Position numbers and translations under genes: made by a program
The notes under the pieces: generated by a model
Seen by the model: only the letters and a program-made list of their open reading frames with translations
Databases searched by the model: none
What the model was told of the DNA's origin: nothing
Source: an uncultured Algimonas sp.
Lineage (GTDB): Bacteria; Pseudomonadota; Alphaproteobacteria; Caulobacterales; Maricaulaceae
NCBI GenBank assembly: GCA_937923575.1
Contig: CALDUL010000032.1
Span: forward strand, 1-33,104
Reading direction: 5' to 3'
DNA: 33,104 bases
Part shown: positions 21,991 to 29,962 of the stretch, one piece after another
How positions within the stretch are numbered: position 1 is the stretch's first letter
Layout of the letters: each line of letters begins with the position of its first letter

Positions 21991-23090
21991 CAGCTTCTCC
22001 AACGCAGTGTTTTCGCCTTGACCGGATTGACGAAGGGCTCACCCGTCGCATTGGACTGCGCCCATCGGCGCTTAAGCGCATGGTACCATTTGGCCTGCGT
22101 ATCCGCGTCGTCGATCAGCATCAGCTTGGGATCGAACCGCAGCCCTTGGGCCTGCAGGTCGACCATATGCGCGTCCTGCCGCAAGAAGGCCTTGGCACCC
22201 AATTTCAGTATGGGCGAGAGTAGGCGGAAGCTGGTGCGGTCGGTGAAGAAGAGCTGGCGGACTCGCGTCGTCTGCTCGTCCTGCGGCGTGACGGCGGTAA
22301 AGCTCAGCACAGTCTTGTCGCCGGTCTTGATCTCCTCCGTCCTGATGCCGGGCAGCTGAAAAGTGATCTCCGTCGTGCGCTCCCTGCCGAGCAGCTTGTA
22401 AGCCTTGGAGTTGGAGCTCGGCGCATGGGCGGCCATCGCGAAGCCGCGCTCTCGGGGCTCGAACGCCTTGGCCTTTTCGTGGATCGACGCCTCACTGCGC
22501 CACCACCATTGGCGGTGCACGAACGGACCATGCGCCGGGTCCATCAATCCGATGACGGCGTGATCGACATGGCAGGCCAGCTCGACCCCGTCGTCGATGA
22601 CGGGCCGCGTGTCGACCAGCGGGAAGGCGGGCGGGGCGAAGGGCGGCTCGCCCGCAAATTTCGGGTCGCTCGAGAGCCAGACCCAGAGCAGGCGCCCCGT
22701 CTGCGCGACCGGGAAAATGCGCACGGAAATACGCTCAGCGCGGACTGCGCTGTCCTCTGTGAGCGCCGGGATCAGTTTGCACGCGCCGTCGGACGTCCCG
22801 AATTGCCATCCGTGATAGGGGCATTCGACACAGTCTCTCCCCAGAGAGTCTTGAAGGACGCGTCCGGCGGAAAAGGGTGCCGCGCGGTGAGGGCAGATAT
22901 CGCGCAGGGCAAAGTGTTCGCCGCTCGACTTGCGCCCGATGCAGATTGGCTCGCCCGCGATGATCACCCGCATGAGACCTGATTTCGGGAGGTCGCTGGT
23001 CAGCCCTGCGAAATACCAGATATCATGGACGAAGCGGGTGGGTTTGGCTGCCGCATTCATGCCTTCCGCCTTCATGCCCTCCGCCCTCAT
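21990..23090 (-). CDS. Rieske [2Fe-2S] aromatic-ring-hydroxylating oxygenase (PaO-like)
   Basis: The 366-residue oxygenase component has a Rieske domain with Cys66, His68 (DICPHRAAPFSAG) and Cys90, His93 (VECPYHGWQFG), and a catalytic domain with the mononuclear-iron segment DHAVIGLMDPAHGPFVHRQWWWR. The segment and the overall size fit the pheophorbide a oxygenase/VanA-like branch more than naphthalene-type dioxygenases. No ferredoxin or reductase gene is adjacent, so electrons must come from elsewhere. Three in-frame ATGs (23090, 23075, 23060) lie in a 15-bp repeat; ATG 23090 overlaps the aldose-epimerase stop by four bases, and the domain begins after residue 18. The substrate is unknown. 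Confidence 0.9.
   Translation of the reverse strand: MRAEGMKAEGMNAAAKPTRFVHDIWYFAGLTSDLPKSGLMRVIIAGEPICIGRKSSGEHFALRDICPHRAAPFSAGRVLQDSLGRDCVECPYHGWQFGTSDGACKLIPALTEDSAVRAERISVRIFPVAQTGRLLWVWLSSDPKFAGEPPFAPPAFPLVDTRPVIDDGVELACHVDHAVIGLMDPAHGPFVHRQWWWRSEASIHEKAKAFEPRERGFAMAAHAPSSNSKAYKLLGRERTTEITFQLPGIRTEEIKTGDKTVLSFTAVTPQDEQTTRVRQLFFTDRTSFRLLSPILKLGAKAFLRQDAHMVDLQAQGLRFDPKLMLIDDADTQAKWYHALKRRWAQSNATGEPFVNPVKAKTLRWRS
23056..23090. repeat. 15-bp direct repeat with three candidate start codons
   Basis: Two copies of a 15-bp unit plus part of a third encode MRAEG-MKAEG-MN on the minus strand. Each unit carries an in-frame ATG and a purine-rich GGAGG or GGAAGG stretch, so the start of the Rieske gene is ambiguous by up to 10 residues. 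Confidence 0.75.
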
Positions 23091-24190
23091 GGAAGCCCCG
23101 GCCCGGCAAAGCGGAACTCGATCATGTGCTCATAGACTTCGCCCGGGCGCAGGATCGTGTCATCTCCGTCCACTGGCTGGTTGACCGCGTCGGGCGAATA
23201 CTGCGGCTCGAATGCGATGGCAGAGCGCGGGCTCAGGACGCCGTCAGCCAGGCCTTCTCCCGTATAGACTTGCAGCCCGGGATAGTCGGACAGAACGGTA
23301 ATTGTCCGCTGCCCATCGCCGAGCTGCACCATCTCGCGCAAGCCATCGCCCGGGATCAGCAAGTTGTGATCGATAGGCGCGCTGCCCACGATGCGGGCCC
23401 TGCGGTAGTCGAAGGGCGTGCCGGCCACCGCAGGGGTCTCGCCGGTCGGGATCAACTCGGCATCTACCGCGCTATAGCGGTCGGCGGGTATGCGCATGGT
23501 CAGGCCGTCAACGGGCGTCTTCGTCACGCCTGCCGGGTTCCAGTAACCGTGCAAGGTCAGGTTCAGCGGAGCGGGCTCCGACACGCTCGCGCGGTAGGTC
23601 ACGCGCAGGGCGCTCTCGCTCAGTGTGGCCGTCATTTCGACATCCAGCTTGGCCGGATAGCCTTGATAGCCAGCCTCCTGACTATGGCGCATGACCAGCT
23701 GGCCATTGGGTTTGAAACCGCCGCGCCAGAGCAGGCGGTCCATGCCTTCGGGTCCGCAATGCAGCGTGTTGTCGCCTTCATTGGTCGTAAGTCCACAGCG
23801 TTTGCCGTCGACCACGAATTGTCCTCGGCCTATCCGGTTGGCCACCGGTCCGATGGTGACGCCAATCTTGGAATCACGGTCGGCATAGGCGTCTTGATTG
23901 GATAGTCTCGCCGCAACCTCCGTGCCGTCCGGCAGCGTTAGCCGAGCCAGTGTGGCGCCGAAGGACAGCCACTCCGCAGTCAGACCATTTGGCGCAGTCT
24001 GGCGAAAACGCACCATCTGCGGGCCGGGTGTGCCGCTGGTGTCGAGTATGGTGGACGTCTTGATGGCGGCAGGCTTCGGCGCGGCCTGTTCCGCAAGGGA
24101 TGCGGGCTCTACGGAGGCGTTTGTCGCTGAAGGCGTTTCTGAGCAAGCGGGCATGAGGAGAAGTCCGAACAAGGAGAGCCAGAAGCGCAT
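23087..24190 (-). CDS. Aldose 1-epimerase (GalM-like) lipoprotein
   Basis: The 367-residue protein starts at ATG 24190, behind AGGAG. Unlike cytosolic GalM it has a lipoprotein signal (LLLMPAC) and a Ser/Ala/Pro linker. The mutarotase fold is clear: LSFGATLARLTLPDG, GVTIGPVANRIGRGQF, NTLHCGPEGMDRLLW (first His), LTLHGYWNPAG (catalytic His, HxYxN) and IAFEPQYSPDAVNQP (catalytic Glu). It should interconvert alpha and beta anomers of a sugar at the cell surface. It is the first gene of an overlapping operon with a Rieske oxygenase and two peptidases. Confidence 0.9.
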   Translation of the reverse strand: MRFWLSLFGLLLMPACSETPSATNASVEPASLAEQAAPKPAAIKTSTILDTSGTPGPQMVRFRQTAPNGLTAEWLSFGATLARLTLPDGTEVAARLSNQDAYADRDSKIGVTIGPVANRIGRGQFVVDGKRCGLTTNEGDNTLHCGPEGMDRLLWRGGFKPNGQLVMRHSQEAGYQGYPAKLDVEMTATLSESALRVTYRASVSEPAPLNLTLHGYWNPAGVTKTPVDGLTMRIPADRYSAVDAELIPTGETPAVAGTPFDYRRARIVGSAPIDHNLLIPGDGLREMVQLGDGQRTITVLSDYPGLQVYTGEGLADGVLSPRSAIAFEPQYSPDAVNQPVDGDDTILRPGEVYEHMIEFRFAGPGLP

Positions 24191-24283
24191 GAACGCTCCT
24201 AGCAAGGGCAGGGCGCGATGAGCAAGCGATGCAAATGCCAGGCTTATGAGGCGATCATCAAGCGGTCATGGGTGGGCGAAGTC

Positions 24284-24298
24284 CTAACCCCGCCTTAA
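24284..24298. promoter_or_regulatory. CtrA-like site (7 of 8)
   Basis: CTAA (24284-24287), seven bases, TTAA (24295-24298), in the 202-bp gap between the divergent galM-type operon and the membrane-protein gene at 24393. One mismatch from the CtrA consensus; it could act on either gene or be chance. Confidence 0.3.
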
Positions 24299-24392
24299 CC
24301 CCGTCCTACAATCCATCGGAAAGACACTCTTCGCTAAAGCCTTAGGACGTCTCGGGGCGGGAAACCCCGAACGAAGGAGAGGAAGGGGCGGC

Positions 24393-24884
24393 ATGGCTGT
24401 ACTCACGGAACAAGTCGAACTGGACGGGGGAGCGGAGCCCGCGATAGCAGAGCACAAGGCGCGACGCGCAGATGGCTCTCTGGGCATACTCGCCGTTTTC
24501 GCCGTCGTCTGGGGCTTGCTGAATTTGGTCGGTCTAGCTCTGGCGCTGACCCAGTCGCCGGACTCGCTGGCGCGCAATTTCTCGCCGGAACAGGTCGCCT
24601 ATATTCTCGATACGCCCGTCTGGGTGCGCATCTGCCATGCGGTCTCGGTCGTCTGCCTGCTGGCCGGCGCGGTCTATCTGCTGTTGCGCCGCGCCTCGGC
24701 CTACCTCTGGCTGATGGGCTCGGTCTTCGCCATGCTGGGCCTGATGGTCGACGGCATGCTGCGCGGCGGTTTCGAGCTACTCGCCTCGATCACGACCGGG
24801 CTGAACCTCGGCTATATCATCGTCGGCGTCTTCCTGTTCTGGGCCGCTCTGTCGGCAAAGCAGGACGGTCAGCTCTCGGCCTAG
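24393..24884 (+). CDS. Four-helix integral membrane protein of unknown function
   Basis: The 163-residue protein starts at ATG 24393, with AAGGAGAGGAAGGGG upstream. A charged N-terminal tail (1-28) precedes four predicted helices: LGILAVFAVVWGLLNLVGLALAL, VWVRICHAVSVVCLLAGAVYLLLR, YLWLMGSVFAMLGLMVDGML and SITTGLNLGYIIVGVFLFWAAL. The layout (helix, SPEQVAYILDTPVW loop, three helices, short Lys-rich end) is the same as in the next gene. Such small proteins are common in Alphaproteobacteria, sometimes labelled sugar transporter without proof. I assign no function. Confidence 0.82.
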   Translation: MAVLTEQVELDGGAEPAIAEHKARRADGSLGILAVFAVVWGLLNLVGLALALTQSPDSLARNFSPEQVAYILDTPVWVRICHAVSVVCLLAGAVYLLLRRASAYLWLMGSVFAMLGLMVDGMLRGGFELLASITTGLNLGYIIVGVFLFWAALSAKQDGQLSA

Positions 24885-24964
24885 GATGGCCACAACGTCC
24901 GGGCGCTAGACTTGCCAGCGACGGCCTGCCACACTCTTCTCACGACTTTCGGGGGAGAGCTGAC

Positions 24965-25390
24965 ATGAGAAAACCATCCGTCCTGTACTGGATTTTGGCG
25001 GTCCTGTTCCTGCTGTGGAACCTGATTGGCTGCTATTTCTACTGGATCGATCAGACGATGAGCGATGCCGCCTATGCGAGCACCTACGGCCACGCGCTTA
25101 CTGCATTGCGCGACCAATATCCCGTTTGGGCGACATCCGCCTATGCGATTGCCGTCTGGAGCGGGCTTATCGCCGCGATCTCAATGCTGCTGCGAAAACG
25201 CTGGGCCGTGCCACTGTTCTCACTGTCCCTGATCAGCGCCGTGATCAGCTTCATCTGGCCCGTGATCAATGCCGAGTTTCGAGCCGCCACGGGCACGGAA
25301 GGGTTCATCATGCCGGTCATAGTCGTCCTGCTCGGTCTGCTGGAGGTGTTCTACGCCCGCGCGCAGAAGGCAAAGCGCATCCTGCGATAG
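24965..25390 (+). CDS. Four-helix integral membrane protein of unknown function
   Basis: The 141-residue protein starts at ATG 24965, with GGGGGAG upstream. Four helices are predicted: LYWILAVLFLLWNLIGCYFYW, WATSAYAIAVWSGLIAAISMLL, WAVPLFSLSLISAVISFIWPVI and GFIMPVIVVLLGLLEVFYARA. The loop after helix 1 (QTMSDAAYASTYGHALTALRDQYPVWATSAYAIAVW) resembles the equivalent region of the preceding gene (SPEQVAYILDTPVWVRICHAVSVV), so the two are probably distant paralogues. The gap between them is 80 bp. The function is unknown. Confidence 0.83.
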   Translation: MRKPSVLYWILAVLFLLWNLIGCYFYWIDQTMSDAAYASTYGHALTALRDQYPVWATSAYAIAVWSGLIAAISMLLRKRWAVPLFSLSLISAVISFIWPVINAEFRAATGTEGFIMPVIVVLLGLLEVFYARAQKAKRILR

Positions 25391-25473
25391 CGGCGATCCA
25401 CCCCGCCTCGCGCATTGCTCTTGCACTCCCACGCGCCTAAAGCGCGCAGGTCAAACAGGAGCGATACACGACC

Positions 25474-26856
25474 ATGGCAGACACTTACGACGTCATTATC
25501 ATCGGCGGCGGACCCGGCGGCTATAACTGCGCCATTCGTTGCGGACAGTTGGGCCTGAAAGTGGCCTGTATCGAGACGCGCAAGACGCTCGGCGGGACTT
25601 GCCTGAACGTCGGCTGCATCCCGTCCAAGGCGCTGCTCCACGCGACCGAGCTCTATGAGACCGCCTCCACCGAATTCGCCGCCATGGGCATGAAAGCCAC
25701 GGTCGAAGCCAATGTGCCGGACATGATTGCCGCCAAGGAGAAGGTCGTCGGCGGCCTCACGCAGGGCATCGAATATCTGTTCAAGAAGAACAAGGTCGAC
25801 CATATTCAGGGTTTCGGGAAGATCACCGGTAAGGGCAAGGTCGATGTGGACGGAAAGAGCTACTCCGCCAAGAATATCGTTATCGCCACGGGCTCCGAAG
25901 TCGCGACACTGCCTTTCATCGAGATCGACGAGAAAAAGGTCGTGTCCTCGACAGGCGCGCTCGATCTGCAATCCACGCCCAAGCGCATGGTCGTCATTGG
26001 TGGCGGCGTGATCGGGCTGGAGCTCGGCTCGGTCTGGCGCCGTCTGGGTGCTGAAGTCACTGTCATCGAATATCTCCCGCAAATCCTGCCCGGCATGGAT
26101 GAGGAAATCCGCAAGACCTCTGCGCGCATATTCAAGAAGCAAGGCATGAAGTTCGAGCTCGGCCGCAAGGTCACGGCGGTCGACGGCAAGGGTAAGACGG
26201 TCAAGATCGAGTCTGAGGCCGCGGACGGCGGAAAGCCGAAATCATTCGAGGCCGATGTCGTCCTCGTCGCCATCGGCCGCAAGCCCTATACGGACGGGCT
26301 CGGCCTCGACACCATCGGTGTGGAGACGACGAAGCGCGGCATGATCCCCACAGAGCACTGGAGAGTACAGGACGGCGTTTACGCCATTGGCGATGTCATC
26401 GAGGGTCCGATGCTGGCGCACAAGGCCGAGGAGGAGGGCGTCGCCGTGGCGGAGATCATCTCCGGCAAGAGCGGTCACGTGAACTACAACACAATCCCGG
26501 GCGTGGTTTACACCTTCCCGGAAATCGCGTCGGTCGGCAAAACCGAAGCCGAGCTGAAAGAGGCTGGCGTGCCCTATAAGGTCGGGAAATTCCCGCTGAC
26601 CGCCAACTCTCGCGCGCGCTGTAACCACGAAACAGATGGTCTGGCGAAGATCATCGCCCATGCCGAAACCGACGAAATTCTCGGCGGTCACATCATCGCG
26701 CCGGGCGCGGGCGACATGATTCACGAAGTCTGTCTCGCCATGGAATTCAAGGCGAGCAGCGAGGATATCGCGCGGACGTGCCACGCACACCCGACGGTGA
26801 GCGAAGCTGTCCGCCAGGCCGCGATGGACGTTGAAGGCTGGGCCATGCAGATGTGA
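25474..26856 (+). CDS. lpdA: Dihydrolipoyl dehydrogenase (E3)
   Basis: E3 re-oxidises the dihydrolipoyl groups of 2-oxo-acid dehydrogenase and glycine-cleavage complexes and reduces NAD. The 460-residue protein has the FAD-binding GGGPGGY (11-17), the redox disulfide Cys43/Cys48 ([17 protein letters not shown]), the NAD-binding [19 protein letters not shown], the FAD motif [22 protein letters not shown] and the C-terminal catalytic His in [14 protein letters not shown]. No E1 or E2 gene is in the window, so it may serve an E1/E2 set encoded elsewhere. It ends in an unusual 16-bp palindrome immediately after the stop. Confidence 0.97.
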   Translation: MADTYDVIIIGGGPGGYNCAIRCGQLGLKVACIETRKTLGGTCLNVGCIPSKALLHATELYETASTEFAAMGMKATVEANVPDMIAAKEKVVGGLTQGIEYLFKKNKVDHIQGFGKITGKGKVDVDGKSYSAKNIVIATGSEVATLPFIEIDEKKVVSSTGALDLQSTPKRMVVIGGGVIGLELGSVWRRLGAEVTVIEYLPQILPGMDEEIRKTSARIFKKQGMKFELGRKVTAVDGKGKTVKIESEAADGGKPKSFEADVVLVAIGRKPYTDGLGLDTIGVETTKRGMIPTEHWRVQDGVYAIGDVIEGPMLAHKAEEEGVAVAEIISGKSGHVNYNTIPGVVYTFPEIASVGKTEAELKEAGVPYKVGKFPLTANSRARCNHETDGLAKIIAHAETDEILGGHIIAPGAGDMIHEVCLAMEFKASSEDIARTCHAHPTVSEAVRQAAMDVEGWAMQM

Positions 26857-26910
26857 GGATTTCATTTGGTCCGGGGGACCAAATGAAATCCGAACCGCGC
26901 GTCTGCGCGG
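26857..26910 (+). terminator. 16-bp perfect palindrome after lpdA, with a second hairpin
   Basis: GGATTTCATTTGGTCC (26857-26872) and its exact complement (26876-26891) enclose GGG and begin one base after the lpdA stop codon. A second stem CCGCGC/GCGCGG (26895-26900 with 26905-26910) follows. No T-run is present, so Rho-independent termination is doubtful; a 3'-end stabiliser or a REP-like element is as likely. The remaining gap to 27072 shows no further structure I can support. Confidence 0.6.
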
Positions 26911-27072
26911 CAAAAGACTCCTCCGGCCTTTTGGTTGGGGTGGATTAGCGAGAGGGTCCGAATAGGCCGCTTCGCGCCCTCGTCCTGACGGACGGCGACA
27001 AAAGAACATCATGCTCGCTTCGCTGCGCGTGTTGCCCTTTTGCCGACGGGCGAAATCACAAAAGGTACGCAT

Positions 27073-27891
27073 ATGTCGAATCGCGTCATCATAGTCACCG
27101 GTGCCGCCAAGGGCATCGGTCTCTCTTGCGCGCAGCGTCTTGTCGAGGACGGCCACCGTGTCGTGCTCACCGATATGGATGCGGTCAACGGCGCCAAGGC
27201 CGCGCGTGATCTGGCGGACGGGAACGACCGCGCCGTCTTTATCGAATGCGACGTCTCCGATCCGCTGCGCGTGCACAATCTCATTGCGGAGACGCTGTCG
27301 TCTTTCGGGCGCATCGACGGGCTGATCAACAATGCCGCCATTGCGATGAAGGGCGGAGCGCTGGACATGAGCGTGGAGGATTTCGACCGCAATATCGCGG
27401 TGAACCTGCGCGGGCCGTTTCTCGTCAGCCGCGCCGTCGCCAAGCATATGGTCGCCGAGATCGAGAACCGCGACGACCGCTCGCGCTTGAACGAACGCCC
27501 ATACGCCATCGTCAATATGAGCTCGATCAACGACACCGTCGCGATCCCAGACTACCTGGCCTACACGGTTTCCAAGGGCGGCCTGCGGCAGATGACGCGT
27601 GCCATGGCGCTGGAGCTCGCGCCCTATGGCATTCGCGTCAACGCAATCGGCCCGGGCTCCATCAAGACCGAAATGCTCGCCAAGGTGAATGCCGATCCGG
27701 CTGCGATGAACAAGATATTGAGCCGCACCCCGCTGGGTCGCCCCGGCCTGCCCGACGAAATCGCCGCAATCGCTGCGTGGCTATTGGGCGAGGAGAGCAG
27801 CTACATCACCGGGCAGTGCATCTATGCGGATGGTGGGCGTCTGGCGCTGAACTACACCGTGCCGGTCGCCGGCGGTAATGAGGGCGAATAA
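27073..27891 (+). CDS. Short-chain dehydrogenase/reductase (FabG-like)
   Basis: A classical SDR of 272 residues: the cofactor motif TGAAKGIG (9-16), NNAAI (86-90), the active-site Ser150/151 (VNMSSIND), Tyr164 and Lys168 (YLAYTVSKGG) and the GIRVNAIGPGSIKTEM segment. An acidic Asp34/Asp36 at the end of beta-strand 2 (LTDMD) favours NAD(H) over NADP(H). ATG 27073 starts directly at the fold. The substrate is not predictable; a 30-residue insert (ENRDDRSRLNERPY region) before the Ser strand is a little unusual. It lies 216 bp from lpdA and is probably a separate unit. Confidence 0.9.
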   Translation: MSNRVIIVTGAAKGIGLSCAQRLVEDGHRVVLTDMDAVNGAKAARDLADGNDRAVFIECDVSDPLRVHNLIAETLSSFGRIDGLINNAAIAMKGGALDMSVEDFDRNIAVNLRGPFLVSRAVAKHMVAEIENRDDRSRLNERPYAIVNMSSINDTVAIPDYLAYTVSKGGLRQMTRAMALELAPYGIRVNAIGPGSIKTEMLAKVNADPAAMNKILSRTPLGRPGLPDEIAAIAAWLLGEESSYITGQCIYADGGRLALNYTVPVAGGNEGE

Positions 27892-27902
27892 GACCAGCCA
27901 AT

Positions 27903-27927
27903 AAAAAGGCCGGGCGTGAGCCCGACC
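27903..27927 (-). terminator. Intrinsic terminator, minus strand (trcR unit)
   Basis: On the minus strand GGTCGGGC pairs with GCCCGGCC (27920-27927 with 27908-27915, one G-U) over a 4-nt loop and runs into five U. On the plus strand the G-U pair becomes a C-A mismatch and the T-run is poor, so it most likely ends the trcR transcript, about 160 bp after its stop, though it also lies just after the SDR gene. Confidence 0.65.
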
Positions 27928-28084
27928 ATCTTATTCGACCGCTGCGCGCGCGTCCCGGCCCATAAGCCGGGGTTCCAGCTATGCTGGATGGTCCTCCTGC
28001 GTCGGACGCTAGCCTAGAACCATCGTGCTCCCTCGCTGCGCTCGGTCCGCGCGACGCCCTTGCGTTGTGGGAGAGGGGAGTGCC

Positions 28085-28738
28085 CTACTCGCCTTTGCCG
28101 AAGAGGTTCTCCAACGTCAGATCCGCTTTGGACGTCTCTTCCACAGGCTCCGGCGCTGGGGCTGGTTTCAGCTGCTCGCCGCCTTCGACCGCGTTCTTGG
28201 CGTCCTTCTTGGCCTTCTTCTCGGCGGCGATCTTCACGGTCGCGTCGAGGTCGATCTGGCTGCAGAGGCCGAGGCTGACCGGGTCCTGCGGGTTGATCGT
28301 GTTGATTTTCCAGTGGGTGCGCTCGCGGATCGATTTGATCGTCGGCTTGGTCGTGCCGATCAGCTTGGAAATCTGCGCGTCGGACACTTCCGGATGATTG
28401 CGCACGAGCCAGGCAATGGCATCGGGACGATCTTGCCTGCGTGACAGCGGGGTGTAGCGTGGGCCGCGTTTCTTGGGCTTGGGCAGTTCGTCGGCGTCGA
28501 ACGTGTTGGGCTTCATCGCGTAATTCGGATCCTTTTCGGCCTTCTCGATCTCCTCGCGGGAGATCTGGCCGTTGGCGATGGGGTCGGCTCCGCGAATGCC
28601 TGCGCCGACATCGCCGTCGGCAATGCCTTCGACTTCGAGAATGTGCAGGCCGCAGAATTCGGAAATCTGGCGGAAGGTCATACCGGTATTGTCGATCAGC
28701 CAGACGGCGGTGGCCTTGGGCATCAGGATCTGTGTCAT
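28085..28738 (-). CDS. trcR: DUF1013 family, TrcR-type cell-cycle regulator
   Basis: The 217-residue protein begins MTQILMPKATAVWLIDNTGMTFRQISEFCGLHILEVEGIADGDV, the conserved start of the alphaproteobacterial DUF1013/TrcR family. The first part has helix-turn-helix character and GIRGADPIANGQISREEIEKAEKDPNYAMK follows. A second helix-turn-helix-like segment (DAIAWLVRNHPEVSDAQISKLIGTTKPTIKSIRERTHW) lies at about 110-145. The Lys/Ala/Pro/Glu-rich tail is probably flexible. The family is named as cell-cycle transcriptional regulators; targets are unknown to me. Its leader contains two hairpins, one terminator-like, and it diverges from DUF1192-rcdA. Confidence 0.88.
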   Translation of the reverse strand: MTQILMPKATAVWLIDNTGMTFRQISEFCGLHILEVEGIADGDVGAGIRGADPIANGQISREEIEKAEKDPNYAMKPNTFDADELPKPKKRGPRYTPLSRRQDRPDAIAWLVRNHPEVSDAQISKLIGTTKPTIKSIRERTHWKINTINPQDPVSLGLCSQIDLDATVKIAAEKKAKKDAKNAVEGGEQLKPAPAPEPVEETSKADLTLENLFGKGE

Positions 28739-28762
28739 TGCGGCGTCTCCAAACTCACGCGC

Positions 28763-28783
28763 GCCCGCACTTGCGTTGCGGGC
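28763..28783 (-). promoter_or_regulatory. Leader hairpin of trcR
   Basis: GCCCGCA (28763-28769) pairs with TGCGGGC (28777-28783) over 7 nt. On the minus strand it lies between the terminator-like hairpin and the trcR start codon, about 25 bp before the ATG, so it could mask or expose the ribosome-binding region. Confidence 0.45.
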
Positions 28784-28785
28784 AA

Positions 28786-28810
28786 AGAAAAACCCCGCTC
28801 GCTGCGGGGT
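28786..28810 (-). terminator. Terminator-like hairpin in the trcR leader
   Basis: ACCCCGC (28792-28798) pairs with GCGGGGT (28804-28810) over TCGCT and runs into a U-tract on the minus strand (A 28788-28792 in the plus strand). No minus-strand gene is seen upstream of it in this gap, so it does not end a known gene; attenuation of trcR is possible. Confidence 0.7.
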
Positions 28811-28900
28811 CCGGTCTCGGGCGGCTGCCCATCGACTTTGGTCAACTAGGCTCATAACACCGCAAAAGCAAGTCATACCAACCCCGGAGACAGGAAAGTC

Positions 28901-29083
28901 ATGTCAGATCAGCAACGCCGCGCCCGCGAGAGCTACCGCCTCGACGAGGATCTCTATGGTCTGTCCCTGCATGAGCTCGAGCAACGCATCACCGCCTATG
29001 AGAGCGAGATCGAACGCCTGCGCCGCGAATTGGCGAAAAAGGGTAGCGAACGCAATGCAGCGGACAAGCTATTCGGGGGTTAG
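28901..29083 (+). CDS. DUF1192 family small coiled-coil protein
   Basis: A 60-residue protein with the DUF1192 pattern: a short leader, then DLYGLSLHELEQRITAYESEIERLRRELAKKGSERNAADKLFGG. The core is a single coiled coil with a heptad-like spacing and the conserved C-terminal AAD.LF. It is found in Alphaproteobacteria, often next to rcdA, as here. The function is unknown. ATG 28901 is preceded by GGAGACAGGAAAG. Confidence 0.9.
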   Translation: MSDQQRRARESYRLDEDLYGLSLHELEQRITAYESEIERLRRELAKKGSERNAADKLFGG

Positions 29084-29290
29084 GGTGACCGCTTGCCTGC
29101 GGATAGGGGATCATCTCGGTCTCGTTATGAAACTGCCGCGGTTTTGACGTGGTAGGGGCCGATAAAACCGACTCAGTCGCAGGCGCTGGCGCGACCCTTG
29201 CAATCACTCTTGGCAACGATACACATGCCGTGTGTCCGTCCCTCGGTATGTGTGGGGGCTGGGCGGACCCGGCATCAGTCCGGGACACTA

Positions 29291-29878
29291 ATGATGACTG
29301 CCACTGCCATGACCAAACCGACCGCACATAGCCCCGTACCCACCTCGCTCGACCCGATGACCGCGCAGGCCGAAGCACGGCTGATGCAGTTCACGCGCTC
29401 CGAGCTCTTCGCCCGCACGTTTCGCGAGGGCATGGATCTGGTCGAAGAAGCGGCCGCCTATCTGGACGGGCCGGGCCGTCAGGACGCAAAGCAGCTGCCG
29501 CGCAATGACGCGCTGACCTACGCCAGCCAGTCCATGCGCCTGACGACGCGCCTCATGCAGGTGGCGTCATGGCTGCTCGTGCAGCGCGCTCTGAAGGAAG
29601 GCGACATGGAGCTGACCGAAGCCCGCGCCGACAAATACCGTCTGGTGGCGGAAGAGACCTCCGAGACGGAAGATTCGCTGTCGTTCTCGCAGATCGCCAA
29701 GGACTCCTACGCACTCCCCGGTCGCCTGCTCGATCTGATGGCACGTTCCGAGTCGCTCTATCAGCGCATCATGCGGCTGGACCGTTCGCTCTATGGCACG
29801 ATCGCCGCTCAGGCTGGCAATACGGTCGCCGACCAGATCACGCGTCTGGAAGCCGCTTTCGGCCGCGTACCCAAATAA
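29291..29878 (+). CDS. rcdA: RcdA-family regulator of CtrA degradation (DUF1465)
   Basis: The 195-residue helical protein carries the RcdA core: FREGMDLVEEAAAYLDGPGRQDAKQLPRNDALTYASQSMRLTTRLMQVASWLLVQRALKEGDM, then the KYRLV...LP..L..L...S..LY..I.RLD segment. In Caulobacter RcdA is an adaptor that, with CpdR and PopA, helps deliver CtrA and other proteins to the ClpXP protease at the G1-S transition. ATG 29291 is chosen; ATG 29294 and 29309 are alternatives, and the first 20 residues are variable. It lies 207 bp after the DUF1192 gene; the gap holds no other gene. Confidence 0.92.
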   Translation: MMTATAMTKPTAHSPVPTSLDPMTAQAEARLMQFTRSELFARTFREGMDLVEEAAAYLDGPGRQDAKQLPRNDALTYASQSMRLTTRLMQVASWLLVQRALKEGDMELTEARADKYRLVAEETSETEDSLSFSQIAKDSYALPGRLLDLMARSESLYQRIMRLDRSLYGTIAAQAGNTVADQITRLEAAFGRVPK

Positions 29879-29962
29879 GTCGGTAACATGGTGAACTGCA
29901 GCCTAACGGCGCGCTAACCGGACTTTCACGATGGCTGTGCCAAGACGTTCCTTCCAAAGGGA

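Noticed and set aside
26242-27447. A 401-codon open frame on the minus strand
   Set aside because: It is antisense to lpdA and the SDR gene and spans their gap; the translation has no family resemblance.
29903-29917. CTAA-N7-CTAA before the WecG-like gene as a CtrA site
   Set aside because: Two mismatches from consensus; too weak to call.
29927-29951. GGAAC-N16-CGTG on the minus strand
   Set aside because: The -10 box has one mismatch and it points away from the nearest minus-strand reading, into rcdA; no gene is positioned to use it.
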